Assembly: GCA_029779845.1 (NCBI GenBank) | Contig: JAKOZT010000105.1 | Location: forward strand, 1-46,760 | DNA: 46,760 nt | Direction of reading: 5' to 3' | Origin: Pseudomonadota bacterium | Lineage (GTDB): Bacteria > Pseudomonadota > Gammaproteobacteria > Burkholderiales > Burkholderiaceae_C | In this document: one piece after another, positions 36,697 to 46,489 of the stretch | Layout of the letters: each line of letters begins with the position of its first letter | How positions within the stretch are numbered: the stretch's first letter is position 1 | Made by a program: the position numbers and the translations under genes | Notes under the pieces: generated by a model | Databases searched by the model: none | What the model saw: only the letters and a program-made list of their open reading frames with translations | What the model was told of the DNA's origin: nothing

Positions 36697-37809
36697 TCAG
36701 TTCTCCTTGATGGCAGCAGTACGGGCAGGCAGCGCCGCGCTCGGCGGCGCCGCGTCGATGAGGGGCAGGACGGGCAGCGCCAGCGCGGGCATGCGCCCGG
36801 TCAGCGCCTTCATGAAGGCCACCAGGTCCTGCTTGTCCTGGGGCGCGAGGTGCAGCGGCCGCACGTCCTGCGAGAGGTTGCGCTTGTCGTCGCCGCCGCG
36901 GTCGTAGTGCTCCACCACGTCCATCAGCGTCGCCGCCGAGCCGTCGTGGAAGTACGGCGCGGTCAGCTCCACGTCGCGCAGCGTCGGCGTCTTGAAGGCG
37001 CCTTTCATCGAGGCGAGCGGACGCACCTTGAAGCGGCCTTCGTCGTAGGCGGTGCCGCCCTGCGCGACGCCGATGTTGTGGAAGCCGTTGTCGCTGAAGT
37101 TCGGCCCCGAGTGGCAGGCGGCGCAGTTGCCGCGCTGCGGATCCTTGAAGACCTGATAGCCGCGCCAGGCGGCCGCGTCGATGGCGCGGCGGTCGCCGGC
37201 GAGCCAGCGGTCGAAGGGCGAATCGCTGGACACCAGCGTGCGCTCGAAGGCGGCCAGCGCCTTGGCCAGCGTCGCCTCGTCGATCGCCTCGCCGGGGAAG
37301 GCGCCGGCGAACAGCGTGCGGTAGCCGGCGCTGCCGCGCAGCATCGCCAGCAGCGCGTCCATGTCGGTATGCATCTCCTCGCGGGTCTTCATCGGCCCGA
37401 GCGCCTGGTCTTCGAGCGAGCGCATGCGGCCGTCCCACATGAACTGCGTGTTGAAGGCCATGTTCACCACCGTCGGCGTGGCGCGCTGCAGCACGCTGCC
37501 GTTGATGCCGATGCCGGTTTTCAGCCCGTCGGACCAGCCCAGCGCCGGGTTGTGGCACGAAGCGCACGACACCGTGCCGTTGCCCGACAGGCGCGGGTCG
37601 AAGAACAGCGCCTTGCCGAGTTCGCTCTTCTGCGCGCTGGCCGGGTTGTGCGGCGGCGCGGCCACGGCGCCCAGGCGCCAGATCTGGTCGGCCGCCTCGG
37701 GAGGCGGAACTTCCGTGGCGGCGGGCGCGGCGCAGGCCAATGCGGCGGCGAGCGCGAGCGGCGCGGCGGCAAGACGATGAAGCTGCTGGCAGCGATGGCC
37801 GGAATGCAT
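36697..37809 (-). CDS. Di-heme cytochrome c peroxidase (CcpA/MauG family)
   Basis: A 370-residue periplasmic protein with two CxxCH heme sites at C82-C85-H86 (SCASCHNPALGW) and C229-C232-H233 (NCAACHSGPNF). Family segments include LGKALFFDPRLSGNGTVSC, QRATPTVVNMAFN, FMWDGRM and FKTPTLRDVELTAPYFHDG. It either reduces hydrogen peroxide or, like MauG, oxidises a protein substrate. No methylamine dehydrogenase subunit genes are present here. I chose the ATG at 37809 because AAGGA lies 7 nt upstream and a signal peptide follows; an earlier in-frame ATG lacks a ribosome binding site. Confidence 0.9.
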   Translation of the reverse strand: MHSGHRCQQLHRLAAAPLALAAALACAAPAATEVPPPEAADQIWRLGAVAAPPHNPASAQKSELGKALFFDPRLSGNGTVSCASCHNPALGWSDGLKTGIGINGSVLQRATPTVVNMAFNTQFMWDGRMRSLEDQALGPMKTREEMHTDMDALLAMLRGSAGYRTLFAGAFPGEAIDEATLAKALAAFERTLVSSDSPFDRWLAGDRRAIDAAAWRGYQVFKDPQRGNCAACHSGPNFSDNGFHNIGVAQGGTAYDEGRFKVRPLASMKGAFKTPTLRDVELTAPYFHDGSAATLMDVVEHYDRGGDDKRNLSQDVRPLHLAPQDKQDLVAFMKALTGRMPALALPVLPLIDAAPPSAALPARTAAIKEN

Positions 37810-37975
37810 CGACGATCCTTTCGAGGTGTTTCCGGTGCTTATCGGCGCCTCGTCGATCATATTTAGCTACTTGTGATCTATTCCGACGATCTGTTGATCA
37901 TTTGACGTTGGATGAACTCAAGTCTTTGACAGACTGTGTCGAAGTGCTGAAGGACGCTGTCTGACCAACAAGACC

Positions 37976-39937
37976 ATGACGCAGCCCGACGCGCTCCTCT
38001 TTTCAACTCCCGACGGCGGCCGCGGCTTCTTCGCCCACCACGGCTTCTGGGCGCCGGGCGTGCGGCTGTTCCGCCGCCTCACCTTCGCGACCAAGGCGCT
38101 GCTGATCTCCTTCATGTTCCTGCTGCCGCTGGCCACGCTCAGCGCGGTCTACCTGCGCCATGCGATCGACTCGCTGCAGGCCGGCGAGCGCAGCCAGGCC
38201 GGCCTCGCCTACGCCGAGGAGACGCTGGCCCTGCTCGACGCGATGCAGCAGCGCCGCGCGCAGGCGGTGGCGCCGGACAAGCAGGCCCCTGACGCCGACG
38301 CCGTGCAGGAGAGCCTGAAGCGCCTCGAACTCGCGCACGCCGCAGTGGCGGCGATGGTGTCGCGCGAGATGCTCGACGTGGCCCGCGCCAACATCGAGAA
38401 GGCCGCCGCCGCGCGCGGCAATGCGCTGGCGGCCTACAAGCGCTATTCGCAGGGCATCGAAGCGGCGCAGTCGATGCTGCGCCAGACGCTCGAAGGCTCG
38501 GGCCTGCAGGCCGATGCCGACGAGACCACGCGCCGCCTGGTGCGCGTGGCGCTGTACGACCTGCCGCGCTCCACCGAGGCCGCGCTGGCGCAGGCCGACC
38601 TCGCGCTGGCCGCGGCGGCGGGCGCGCCGCCCGAACGGGTGGCCGCGCAGCTCGCCACGCCGCACGCGATCGGCCTGTACCTCGACCGCGAGGTGCGCGA
38701 AGGCATCGACGCCATCGCCGCGAGCCGGCCCGAACTCGCCAGCGCGCTCGCCTACGCGCAGACGCAGGAGGCCTTCGAGCAGCTCGCCGCCGCGGTGGAA
38801 GGCGCCGGCCAGGAAGGCTGGCAGCCCGACACGGCGGCGCTCGGCCAGCGCCGCGACGCGGTGGTGCGCCTGGCCAGCGCGCTGCAGCAGCGCGCCATCG
38901 AGACGCTCGGCGCCACGCTGGCCGCGCGCGCCGCGCAGACGCGGCTGGAGCGCAACCTGATCGTCGCGCTGCTGGTCGGCAGCCTGCTGGTGGCGGCCTA
39001 CATGTTCGCGTCGTTCTCCAAGGTGATGATGGGCGGCCTGGCCGAGGTGCGCCGCCATCTGCGCGCGATGACCGACGGCGATCTCACGTCATCGCCCTCC
39101 CCCTGGGGCCGCGACGAAGCGGCACAGCTGATGCTGACGCTGCGCGAGATGCAGCAGTCGCTGCGCGGCATCGTCACGCAGGTACGCCATTCGTCGCAGG
39201 GCATCAACGACGCCAGCATGCGCATCGCCTCGGGCGCCAACCAGCTCTCTGCCAGCACCGAGCACAGCGCGGAGTCGCTCAAGCGCTCGTCCAGCGCGAT
39301 GGAGCACATCGGCAGCACGGTGCGCGACACCGCCGGCGGTGCGTCGGACGCCAGCCGGATGGGCCGCGCCAACCGCGAGGCCGCGCTGCGCGGCGGCCAG
39401 GTGGTCGAGCAGGTGATCGCGACGATGGACGACATCCACGGTTCGTCGAACCGCATCGGCGAAATCATCGGCACGATCGACGGCATCGCCTTCCAGACCA
39501 ACATCCTCGCGCTGAACGCCGCGGTGGAAGCCGCGCGCGCCGGCGAGCACGGCCGCGGCTTCGCGGTGGTGGCCGGCGAGGTGCGCAGCCTGGCGCAGCG
39601 CAGCGCCGATGCGGCGCGCGAGATCAAGACGCTGGTGGGCAGCACGATCGAGCGCGTCGACGCCGGCGCGCACGTGGTGCGCCGCGCCAGCGAGGTGTTC
39701 GACGAGATCGTCGCGGCCTCGCAACGCGTCGACACGGTGCTCGACGAGATCGCCTCGCGCACGCGCGCGCAGGCCGACGAGGTGGCTGAAGTGAGCCGCG
39801 CGGTGCTGGAAGTCGACGGCGCGGCGCGCGGCAACGTCGAGCTGGTTCAGGAGACGGAAGCGACCGCCGCGCTGCTGCAGGAGCAGGCGCGCATCCTCAC
39901 CTCGCGCGTGGACCGCTTCCGCCTGCCCGAGGCCTGA
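37976..39937 (+). CDS. Methyl-accepting chemotaxis protein
   Basis: A 653-residue chemoreceptor. Membrane segments are near residues 41-60 and 327-347. They enclose a ~265-residue periplasmic helical sensor region rich in Ala, Glu and Arg with no named domain. A HAMP segment follows (EVRRHLRAMTDGDLTSSPSP). The signalling hairpin tip is IDGIAFQTNILALNAAVEAA near 501-520, with AGEHGRGFAVVAGEVRSLAQ. The C-terminus (SRVDRFRLPEA) lacks the NWETF-type CheR tether. TTGACA at 37926-37931 may be a -35 box but no good -10 follows. It diverges from the di-heme peroxidase gene (166 bp), and its stop abuts the lipoprotein stop. Confidence 0.94.
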   Translation: MTQPDALLFSTPDGGRGFFAHHGFWAPGVRLFRRLTFATKALLISFMFLLPLATLSAVYLRHAIDSLQAGERSQAGLAYAEETLALLDAMQQRRAQAVAPDKQAPDADAVQESLKRLELAHAAVAAMVSREMLDVARANIEKAAAARGNALAAYKRYSQGIEAAQSMLRQTLEGSGLQADADETTRRLVRVALYDLPRSTEAALAQADLALAAAAGAPPERVAAQLATPHAIGLYLDREVREGIDAIAASRPELASALAYAQTQEAFEQLAAAVEGAGQEGWQPDTAALGQRRDAVVRLASALQQRAIETLGATLAARAAQTRLERNLIVALLVGSLLVAAYMFASFSKVMMGGLAEVRRHLRAMTDGDLTSSPSPWGRDEAAQLMLTLREMQQSLRGIVTQVRHSSQGINDASMRIASGANQLSASTEHSAESLKRSSSAMEHIGSTVRDTAGGASDASRMGRANREAALRGGQVVEQVIATMDDIHGSSNRIGEIIGTIDGIAFQTNILALNAAVEAARAGEHGRGFAVVAGEVRSLAQRSADAAREIKTLVGSTIERVDAGAHVVRRASEVFDEIVAASQRVDTVLDEIASRTRAQADEVAEVSRAVLEVDGAARGNVELVQETEATAALLQEQARILTSRVDRFRLPEA

Positions 39938-40285
39938 TCAGCGCCGCTCCCAGCCGCCCGGCCGCTCACGCCAGCCCGGGCCGTCGCGCCGCCACTCGTG
40001 CGGCCGCCATTGGTAGCCGGGGCGCGGCGCCTCCCAGTGGCCGCCGATCCAGACATGGCGGTTGACGCGCCAGCCCCAGTAGCCGCCGATCCACAGCCAG
40101 CCCGGCGCGGGCGCGGCCGGAACGTATTCGACCTGCGGCGGCGGCGGCGCCACGGCCACCGGCTCGCCGTAGTAGCCGTAGGTGCCATAAGGCGCCGGCG
40201 CGACCACGCAGCCGGCCAGCGTGAGGCTCAGCGCGGCAGCGGCCGTGGCAACGGCGAATGTTCGGGTCGGGCGGATCGGCTTCAT
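39938..40285 (-). CDS. Small tryptophan-rich (YXWGXW-type) lipoprotein
   Basis: A 115-residue lipoprotein. The lipobox LAGC places the lipidated cysteine at residue 26. A Pro/Tyr-rich linker (TYGYYGEPVAVAPPPP) is followed by repeated Trp-Gly motifs WLWIGGYWGWRVNRHVWIGG and GGHWEAPRPGYQWRPHEWRR, as in YXWGXW-repeat proteins of proteobacteria. The function is unknown; it is probably attached to the outer membrane. It converges on the chemoreceptor gene with stops directly adjacent. Confidence 0.85.
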   Translation of the reverse strand: MKPIRPTRTFAVATAAAALSLTLAGCVVAPAPYGTYGYYGEPVAVAPPPPQVEYVPAAPAPGWLWIGGYWGWRVNRHVWIGGHWEAPRPGYQWRPHEWRRDGPGWRERPGGWERR

Positions 40286-40356
40286 GCGGCGCTCCTTCGA
40301 GGTTTCAGCCCCGAAACGCCGCGCGCTGCGCGCGGGTGCACGCCGCGCCGCCGGCT

Positions 40357-41271
40357 TTACCCGCGCGACACAGTCGTGTCGACGTGCTGCGCGCGCGCCG
40401 CCGCGCCGGCGATGCCCGCGACGAAGCGCGGCCACAGCGGCTCGGGCAGGTCGTGGCCCATGCCGTCGACCACGTCGAGCGTCGCGCCGCGGATGCGCCG
40501 CACCAGGTCCTGCCCGCAGCCGAGCGGCACCAGCGGATCGCCCGCGCCATGGATCACGTGCGTGGGCGCGGCAATGCGCGCCAGCAGCGGGGTGCGGTCG
40601 CCGTCGGCGGCGATCGCTGCCATCTGCCGCACGACGGCGCCGGGGCGGTAGGCACGCTGCATCCACGCCGCGATGCGCTCGCGCCGCTGCTCTTCCGGCA
40701 TCGGGTAGGCGGGGCTGCCGATCATGCCGTGCAGCCGCACCAGGTGCTCGATCACGCTGGCCGGGTCGTGCGGATGCCTGGGCCGCGACAGCAGCGCCAT
40801 GCGCATCTTCAGGCTCGGCTGCGGCAGGCGGCGCGCGCCGCTGGTGGTCATCATCAGCGTCAGGCTGCGCACGCGCAGCGGATGCCACGCCGCGAGGTGC
40901 TGCGCGACCATGCCGCCCATCGACGCGGCGCACACATGCGCGCTCTCCAGCCCGAGCGCGGCGATCAAGGCGGCGGTGTCGTCGGCCAGATCGGCGAGGC
41001 GGTACGGACTCGCCACCGGCAGCCCGAGGCTGTGGCGCAGCGCCGCGACCGCGAGATTCGGCACGCCGAGCCGATCGAAGGGCTGCGACAGGCCGACGTC
41101 GCGGTTGTCGAAGCGGATGACGCGAAAGCCGCGCGCCACCAGCTGGTCGACCAGGCCCTCGGGCCAGGCCACCAGCTGCATGCCCAGGCCCATGATCATC
41201 ACCAGCGGCTCGCCGCTCGCCGGCCCGCGCTCGTCGACTTCGAGGCGTACGCCGTTGGCGCTGATCTGCAT
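40357..41271 (-). CDS. Alpha/beta-fold hydrolase
   Basis: A 304-residue hydrolase of the epoxide hydrolase/esterase type. The nucleophile is S117 in CAASMGGMVAQ; the acid is probably the Asp in HGAGDPLVPL and the base the His in DGMGHDLPEPL. The oxyanion region is MIMGLGMQLVAWPEGL. The ATG at 41271 overlaps the upstream lipase stop (TGATG). It is the last gene of the WS/DGAT operon, so an ester or lipid substrate is likely but not shown. Confidence 0.87.
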   Translation of the reverse strand: MQISANGVRLEVDERGPASGEPLVMIMGLGMQLVAWPEGLVDQLVARGFRVIRFDNRDVGLSQPFDRLGVPNLAVAALRHSLGLPVASPYRLADLADDTAALIAALGLESAHVCAASMGGMVAQHLAAWHPLRVRSLTLMMTTSGARRLPQPSLKMRMALLSRPRHPHDPASVIEHLVRLHGMIGSPAYPMPEEQRRERIAAWMQRAYRPGAVVRQMAAIAADGDRTPLLARIAAPTHVIHGAGDPLVPLGCGQDLVRRIRGATLDVVDGMGHDLPEPLWPRFVAGIAGAAARAQHVDTTVSRG

Positions 41272-42071
41272 CAGGCTTTCTGGGGTGTTCTGAAGAACCA
41301 GCGCCGCGCGCCGTGCGCCTCGAAGGGCTTCCAGTGTCCGGCCGGCTGCGCGAGGCGGTCGGCCACCGCGTAGAGCGCCAGCGGATTCATGCCCATGCCC
41401 ATGTGGCTGGCGTGCACCTCGATGTTCTCCGCCTGCGGCCCCGGCGCGACCACGCTGCAGCGCCACGCGACGATGCCGTCGCTGCGCGACCAGATCGAGG
41501 TCGTCGGCACCGGCGGCTCGTGGCGCAGCTGCGCCAGCACCTTCGGGTCGTGCACCGACTGGCCGCTGACCAGCTCGAAGAAGCGCCACGCATTGGTGGC
41601 GCGCGGATGGCCGGTGAAAGGCGTGCCCAGCGTGATCACGCAGCGCACGTGGTCGGGCAGCTCCTTGGCGAGCTCGCGCGCGTACAGGCCGCCCAGGCTC
41701 CAGCCGATCAGGCTGACCTTGCGCGCATGCGCGTTGAACAGCCGCCGCACGTCGTGCGTGCAGCGCTCCAGCACGCCTTCGCGCGGGCCGAAGTTGAAGC
41801 CCTGGTGCCACGGATGCGTCACGTAGCCCAGGCCGTCGAGGAAGCGCCGCAGCGGCCGCGTGGTGAAGTCGTTGGCGCCCAGCCCCGGCAGCACCAGCAC
41901 CGGGTGGCCGTCGCCGCGCGGGAGCTTGCGCAGCCAGGGCATGGCAGCCCGCAGCGCGGCGTACTCCCAGGGCGCGCGGCCTTCCATCGCCAGCAGCAGC
42001 GCGTTGGGCGCGCGCAAGTCCTCGAAATGGAAGCGGTGGTGGTCGCTCAGATCGGGTTTCACGCCGGCCAT
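41271..42071 (-). CDS. Alpha/beta hydrolase, lipase/esterase-like
   Basis: A 266-residue hydrolase with oxyanion segment LVLPGLGANDFTTRPL and nucleophile S125 in LIGWSLGGLYARELAKELP. RCVITLGTPFTGHPRATNAW is like triacylglycerol lipases and PGAP1-like esterases. The His base is probably in HASHMGMGMNPLALY. It lies 1 bp downstream of the WS/DGAT gene and overlaps the next hydrolase gene by 1 nt, so the three are very likely co-expressed. Wax ester or triacylglycerol mobilisation is a reasonable inference. Confidence 0.86.
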   Translation of the reverse strand: MAGVKPDLSDHHRFHFEDLRAPNALLLAMEGRAPWEYAALRAAMPWLRKLPRGDGHPVLVLPGLGANDFTTRPLRRFLDGLGYVTHPWHQGFNFGPREGVLERCTHDVRRLFNAHARKVSLIGWSLGGLYARELAKELPDHVRCVITLGTPFTGHPRATNAWRFFELVSGQSVHDPKVLAQLRHEPPVPTTSIWSRSDGIVAWRCSVVAPGPQAENIEVHASHMGMGMNPLALYAVADRLAQPAGHWKPFEAHGARRWFFRTPQKA

Positions 42072-42072
42072 G

Positions 42073-43626
42073 TTAGCGGCGCGCCCGCTTCGCCACTGGA
42101 GCGTTCGCCCTAGGCTTTGCTGTCGCCTTGGCGACAGGCTTTCGCGCCGCCTCGGGTGCAGGCGCGGCAGCCGGCGGCAGGCCCTTGAACTCCTCGAACG
42201 CGGTCTCGATCTGCGCGGCGAACTCGGCCACCTCGGGCATCGCCTGGGCGCAGGCCATCACCCCGAGATCGAGCTGCTGGTCGTAGGTCTGAACCGTGAC
42301 GTTCAGCGCCACGCCGTGCACGACGATGGAGGTCGGGTAGTTCGCGACCATCTTCGCGCCGGCGAGGTACAGCGGCACCGTCGGCCCCGGCACGTTGGAG
42401 ACCACCAGGTTGGCCAGCGGCGGGATGCGGTCGGCCAGGCCGGCGCGGCCGTACACTGCCGTCAGCGCCTCCATCAGCCAGGGCACGCCCATCGAGGGAA
42501 AGTTGGTCGGCAGGAAACTCTTGACGCTGCCCAGCGCCGACTTCATCGAGGCGCTCGCCGCCAGCACGTGCGCCAGGCGCGCGGCCGGGTCGGCCAGGTG
42601 CGTGCCCAGGCTCATCTGCGTCATCGAGGCCTGGGTGTTGGCGGTGGCGTCGCCGCGCTCGCGCAGCGAGATCGGCACCGCCGCCAGCAGCGACTTGCGC
42701 GGCAGCGGCCCGTGCTTGGCGAAGTGGCGCCGCAGCGCGCCGCCGAGGATGAACAGCAGCGCGTCGTTCAGGCTCGCGCCGTGGCGGCGCCGCACCGCGT
42801 TCAGCTCGGCCAGCGGCAGGCTGACGCCGGCGAAGGCGCGCGTGTCGGAGATGGTGGTGTTCAGCCGCGTGCGCGGCGCCAGGCCGAGGTTGCCGACGCT
42901 CTTCTTCGGCGCCGCGCCGCCGCTGACGCGCGCCCACATCGAGGCCGCCGTCTCGCCGAGCGCGCCGCCGGCCGTCTGCGCGGCCATCTGCGAGATCGTG
43001 CCCACCGCCGCGGGCAGCGCCTTGACCAGGCTGCCGAGCTGTTCGAGCTGGTGCGAGAGCGCGCCGCGCAGCATCTCGGTGGCGCCGAGCTGGCCCTTGC
43101 GCTTGCGCGAGGGCTTCGTTTCGACTTCGCGCGGCTGCGCCGTCAGGTCGAGGATGGCCTGCGCCAGCGCCACCGCCGCCTGCCCGTCGACCGCCGCGTG
43201 ATGAAGCTGCGAGTAGACGGCGACGCGCTTGGCGCCGTCCGGCCCCGGCGCGAGGCCGTCGAAGACGTGGAACTTCCACAAGGGCCGGCTGCGATCGAGC
43301 AGCACCGGGTGCAGCTCGCCGACCTGCGCTTCCAGATCGGAAAGCCCGCTGCCCTTGGGCAGGTGGATCGCGACGATGTGTTCTTCCAGGTCGGGCTGCG
43401 CATCGACCCAGGCCGGCGCCGCGAGGTTCAGCGGCATCCAGGCCAGCTTGCGGCGCAGCGCGGGCACCAGCGGCAGCCGCGACGCGATGTGCGCGCGCAG
43501 CTCGGCGGCGAAGTCGCCGCGGTGCGTGCGCGGCAGCTCGTAGATGCTCAGCGCGCCGACGTGCATCGGCATCTCCGCGGTCTCCAGGTACAGGAAGCTC
43601 GCGTCCAGGCCGGACAGTTGCTGCAT
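42073..43626 (-). CDS. Wax ester synthase/diacylglycerol acyltransferase (WS/DGAT) family protein
   Basis: A 517-residue acyltransferase. It starts with MQQLSGLDASFLYLETAEMPMHVG, the classic WS/DGAT opening. The active-site motif HHxxxDG is H142-H143-AAV-D147-G148 in QLHHAAVDGQA. The second signature is LVVSNVPGPTVPLYLAGAK. Length is slightly above the ~460-residue norm because of a Lys/Ala/Pro-rich basic tail (KPVAKATAKPRANAPVAKRARR), which may aid lipid or DNA-granule contact. It would make wax esters or triacylglycerol from acyl-CoA as storage lipid. It leads a three-gene operon with two hydrolases. Confidence 0.94.
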   Translation of the reverse strand: MQQLSGLDASFLYLETAEMPMHVGALSIYELPRTHRGDFAAELRAHIASRLPLVPALRRKLAWMPLNLAAPAWVDAQPDLEEHIVAIHLPKGSGLSDLEAQVGELHPVLLDRSRPLWKFHVFDGLAPGPDGAKRVAVYSQLHHAAVDGQAAVALAQAILDLTAQPREVETKPSRKRKGQLGATEMLRGALSHQLEQLGSLVKALPAAVGTISQMAAQTAGGALGETAASMWARVSGGAAPKKSVGNLGLAPRTRLNTTISDTRAFAGVSLPLAELNAVRRRHGASLNDALLFILGGALRRHFAKHGPLPRKSLLAAVPISLRERGDATANTQASMTQMSLGTHLADPAARLAHVLAASASMKSALGSVKSFLPTNFPSMGVPWLMEALTAVYGRAGLADRIPPLANLVVSNVPGPTVPLYLAGAKMVANYPTSIVVHGVALNVTVQTYDQQLDLGVMACAQAMPEVAEFAAQIETAFEEFKGLPPAAAPAPEAARKPVAKATAKPRANAPVAKRARR

Positions 43627-43699
43627 CGTCGACTCTCCCCTCGCTCTTCGTCGCGGCCATGCTAAGCCGCGCCGCGCCGCACCGCGCGAGGGAAAGCCC

Positions 43700-43718
43700 G
43701 CTCGGCGTTCAGCCGAGC
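43700..43718 (-). terminator. Possible terminator hairpin overlapping the eamA-2 stop
   Basis: GCTCGGC (43700-43706) and GCCGAGC (43712-43718) form a 7-bp stem with a 5-nt loop that includes the stop codon region of the leftward EamA gene. The following minus-strand sequence GGGCTTTCCC has only a weak T-run, so termination efficiency is doubtful. Confidence 0.4.
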
Positions 43719-44596
43719 TTGCGTTCGCGCAAGGCGAGCAGCTCGTTGCCGGCCAGCGCCGCCAGCACCAGCGCGCCGCCGCTGATCACCGTGGCGGCCG
43801 GCGCCTCGCCCGCGCCCAGCCAGGCCCACAGCACGCCGAAGATCACTTCGAGCAGGCCGAGCAGCGAGATCTCCGGCGCCGGCAGCACGCGCGCCACCAT
43901 CACCGCGAGCAGGCAGGGAATCGCCAGCTGCACGACGCCGAGCAGCGCGAGCAGCGACAGGTCGCGCCCCGTGGCCGCGAACGGCAGCGCCGGCAGCAGC
44001 GTCACGGCGGCCGAGAGCACGGCGCCGATCAGCACCGCGGGCAGCATGTCCTGCCGGGCCGCGCCGCGGTTGTGCTGCATCAGCGTCCAGTTCGCCGCGG
44101 CCGCCAGCGGCACGGCAAGACCGACCGCCATGCCCAGCAGGTTGCGCGCATCGGCGCCGCTGACCTCGCGCGCGTACATCCAGACGATGCCGGCGCCGGC
44201 CACGACGATCGCGCCCCAGGTGCGCGCCGCGAGCCGGTGGCCGAGCGCGAAGCGCGCCGCCAGCGCGGTGATCAGCGGCGTCAGCGCGATCAGCACCAGC
44301 ACGTTGGCGACGGTCGTCAGCGTCAGCGCCAGCATGAAGGCCGTGTACATCACCGCCCAGCACAGCCCTGACAGCCACAGCGTGAGGCCGCCCTCGCGCA
44401 GCGAGCGCAGCAGTGGCGCCGGGCCGCGCATCACACCGAGCAGCACCACCATCGCGACGGCGTTGAAGAAGCTGCGCCAGAACGTGACCTCGAAGCCGCG
44501 CGCGGATTCGATGTGGCGCGACACCACGCCGGCGATGCTCCACATCAGCGTGGCGGCGACCATCGCCGCCACCGCGCGGCGGTGCGTCATCGTCAT
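43709..44596 (-). CDS. EamA/DMT-family transporter
   Basis: A 295-residue inner-membrane protein with ten predicted hydrophobic segments in two EamA repeats. Visible segments are AAMVAATLMWSIAGVVSRHI, TFWRSFFNAVAMVVLLGV, ANVLVLIALTPLITALAARF and PEISLLGLLEVIFGVLWAWL. It probably exports a small metabolite; the substrate is unknown. It begins 10 bp after the bipA stop and may be co-transcribed with bipA. It is not closely similar to the EamA protein at 34.1-35.0 kb. Confidence 0.9.
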   Translation of the reverse strand: MTMTHRRAVAAMVAATLMWSIAGVVSRHIESARGFEVTFWRSFFNAVAMVVLLGVMRGPAPLLRSLREGGLTLWLSGLCWAVMYTAFMLALTLTTVANVLVLIALTPLITALAARFALGHRLAARTWGAIVVAGAGIVWMYAREVSGADARNLLGMAVGLAVPLAAAANWTLMQHNRGAARQDMLPAVLIGAVLSAAVTLLPALPFAATGRDLSLLALLGVVQLAIPCLLAVMVARVLPAPEISLLGLLEVIFGVLWAWLGAGEAPAATVISGGALVLAALAGNELLALRERKLG

Positions 44597-44606
44597 GCGC
44601 CGGACC

Positions 44607-46424
<1,818 letters not shown>

Positions 46425-46465
46425 GGGCGTGGGGCGGCGACGGGCCGGATTCCGGAAAACCCGGC

Positions 46466-46474
46466 ATTATAGCA
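46466..46474 (-). promoter_or_regulatory. Extended -10 promoter of typA
   Basis: On the minus strand TGCTATAAT (46474-46466) contains a perfect TATAAT preceded by TG with a 1-nt spacer, an extended -10. It lies about 42 bp upstream of the typA ATG at 46424. No good -35 hexamer is visible at 16-18 bp, which is usual for extended -10 promoters. Confidence 0.7.
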
Positions 46475-46489
46475 GGGTTGTGCGACGCG

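Noticed and set aside
37890..37915. Possible FNR/Anr box near TTGATCATTTGACG upstream of the di-heme peroxidase gene
   Set aside because: Only the first half-site TTGAT fits TTGAT-N4-ATCAA; the second half (TGACG) does not match.
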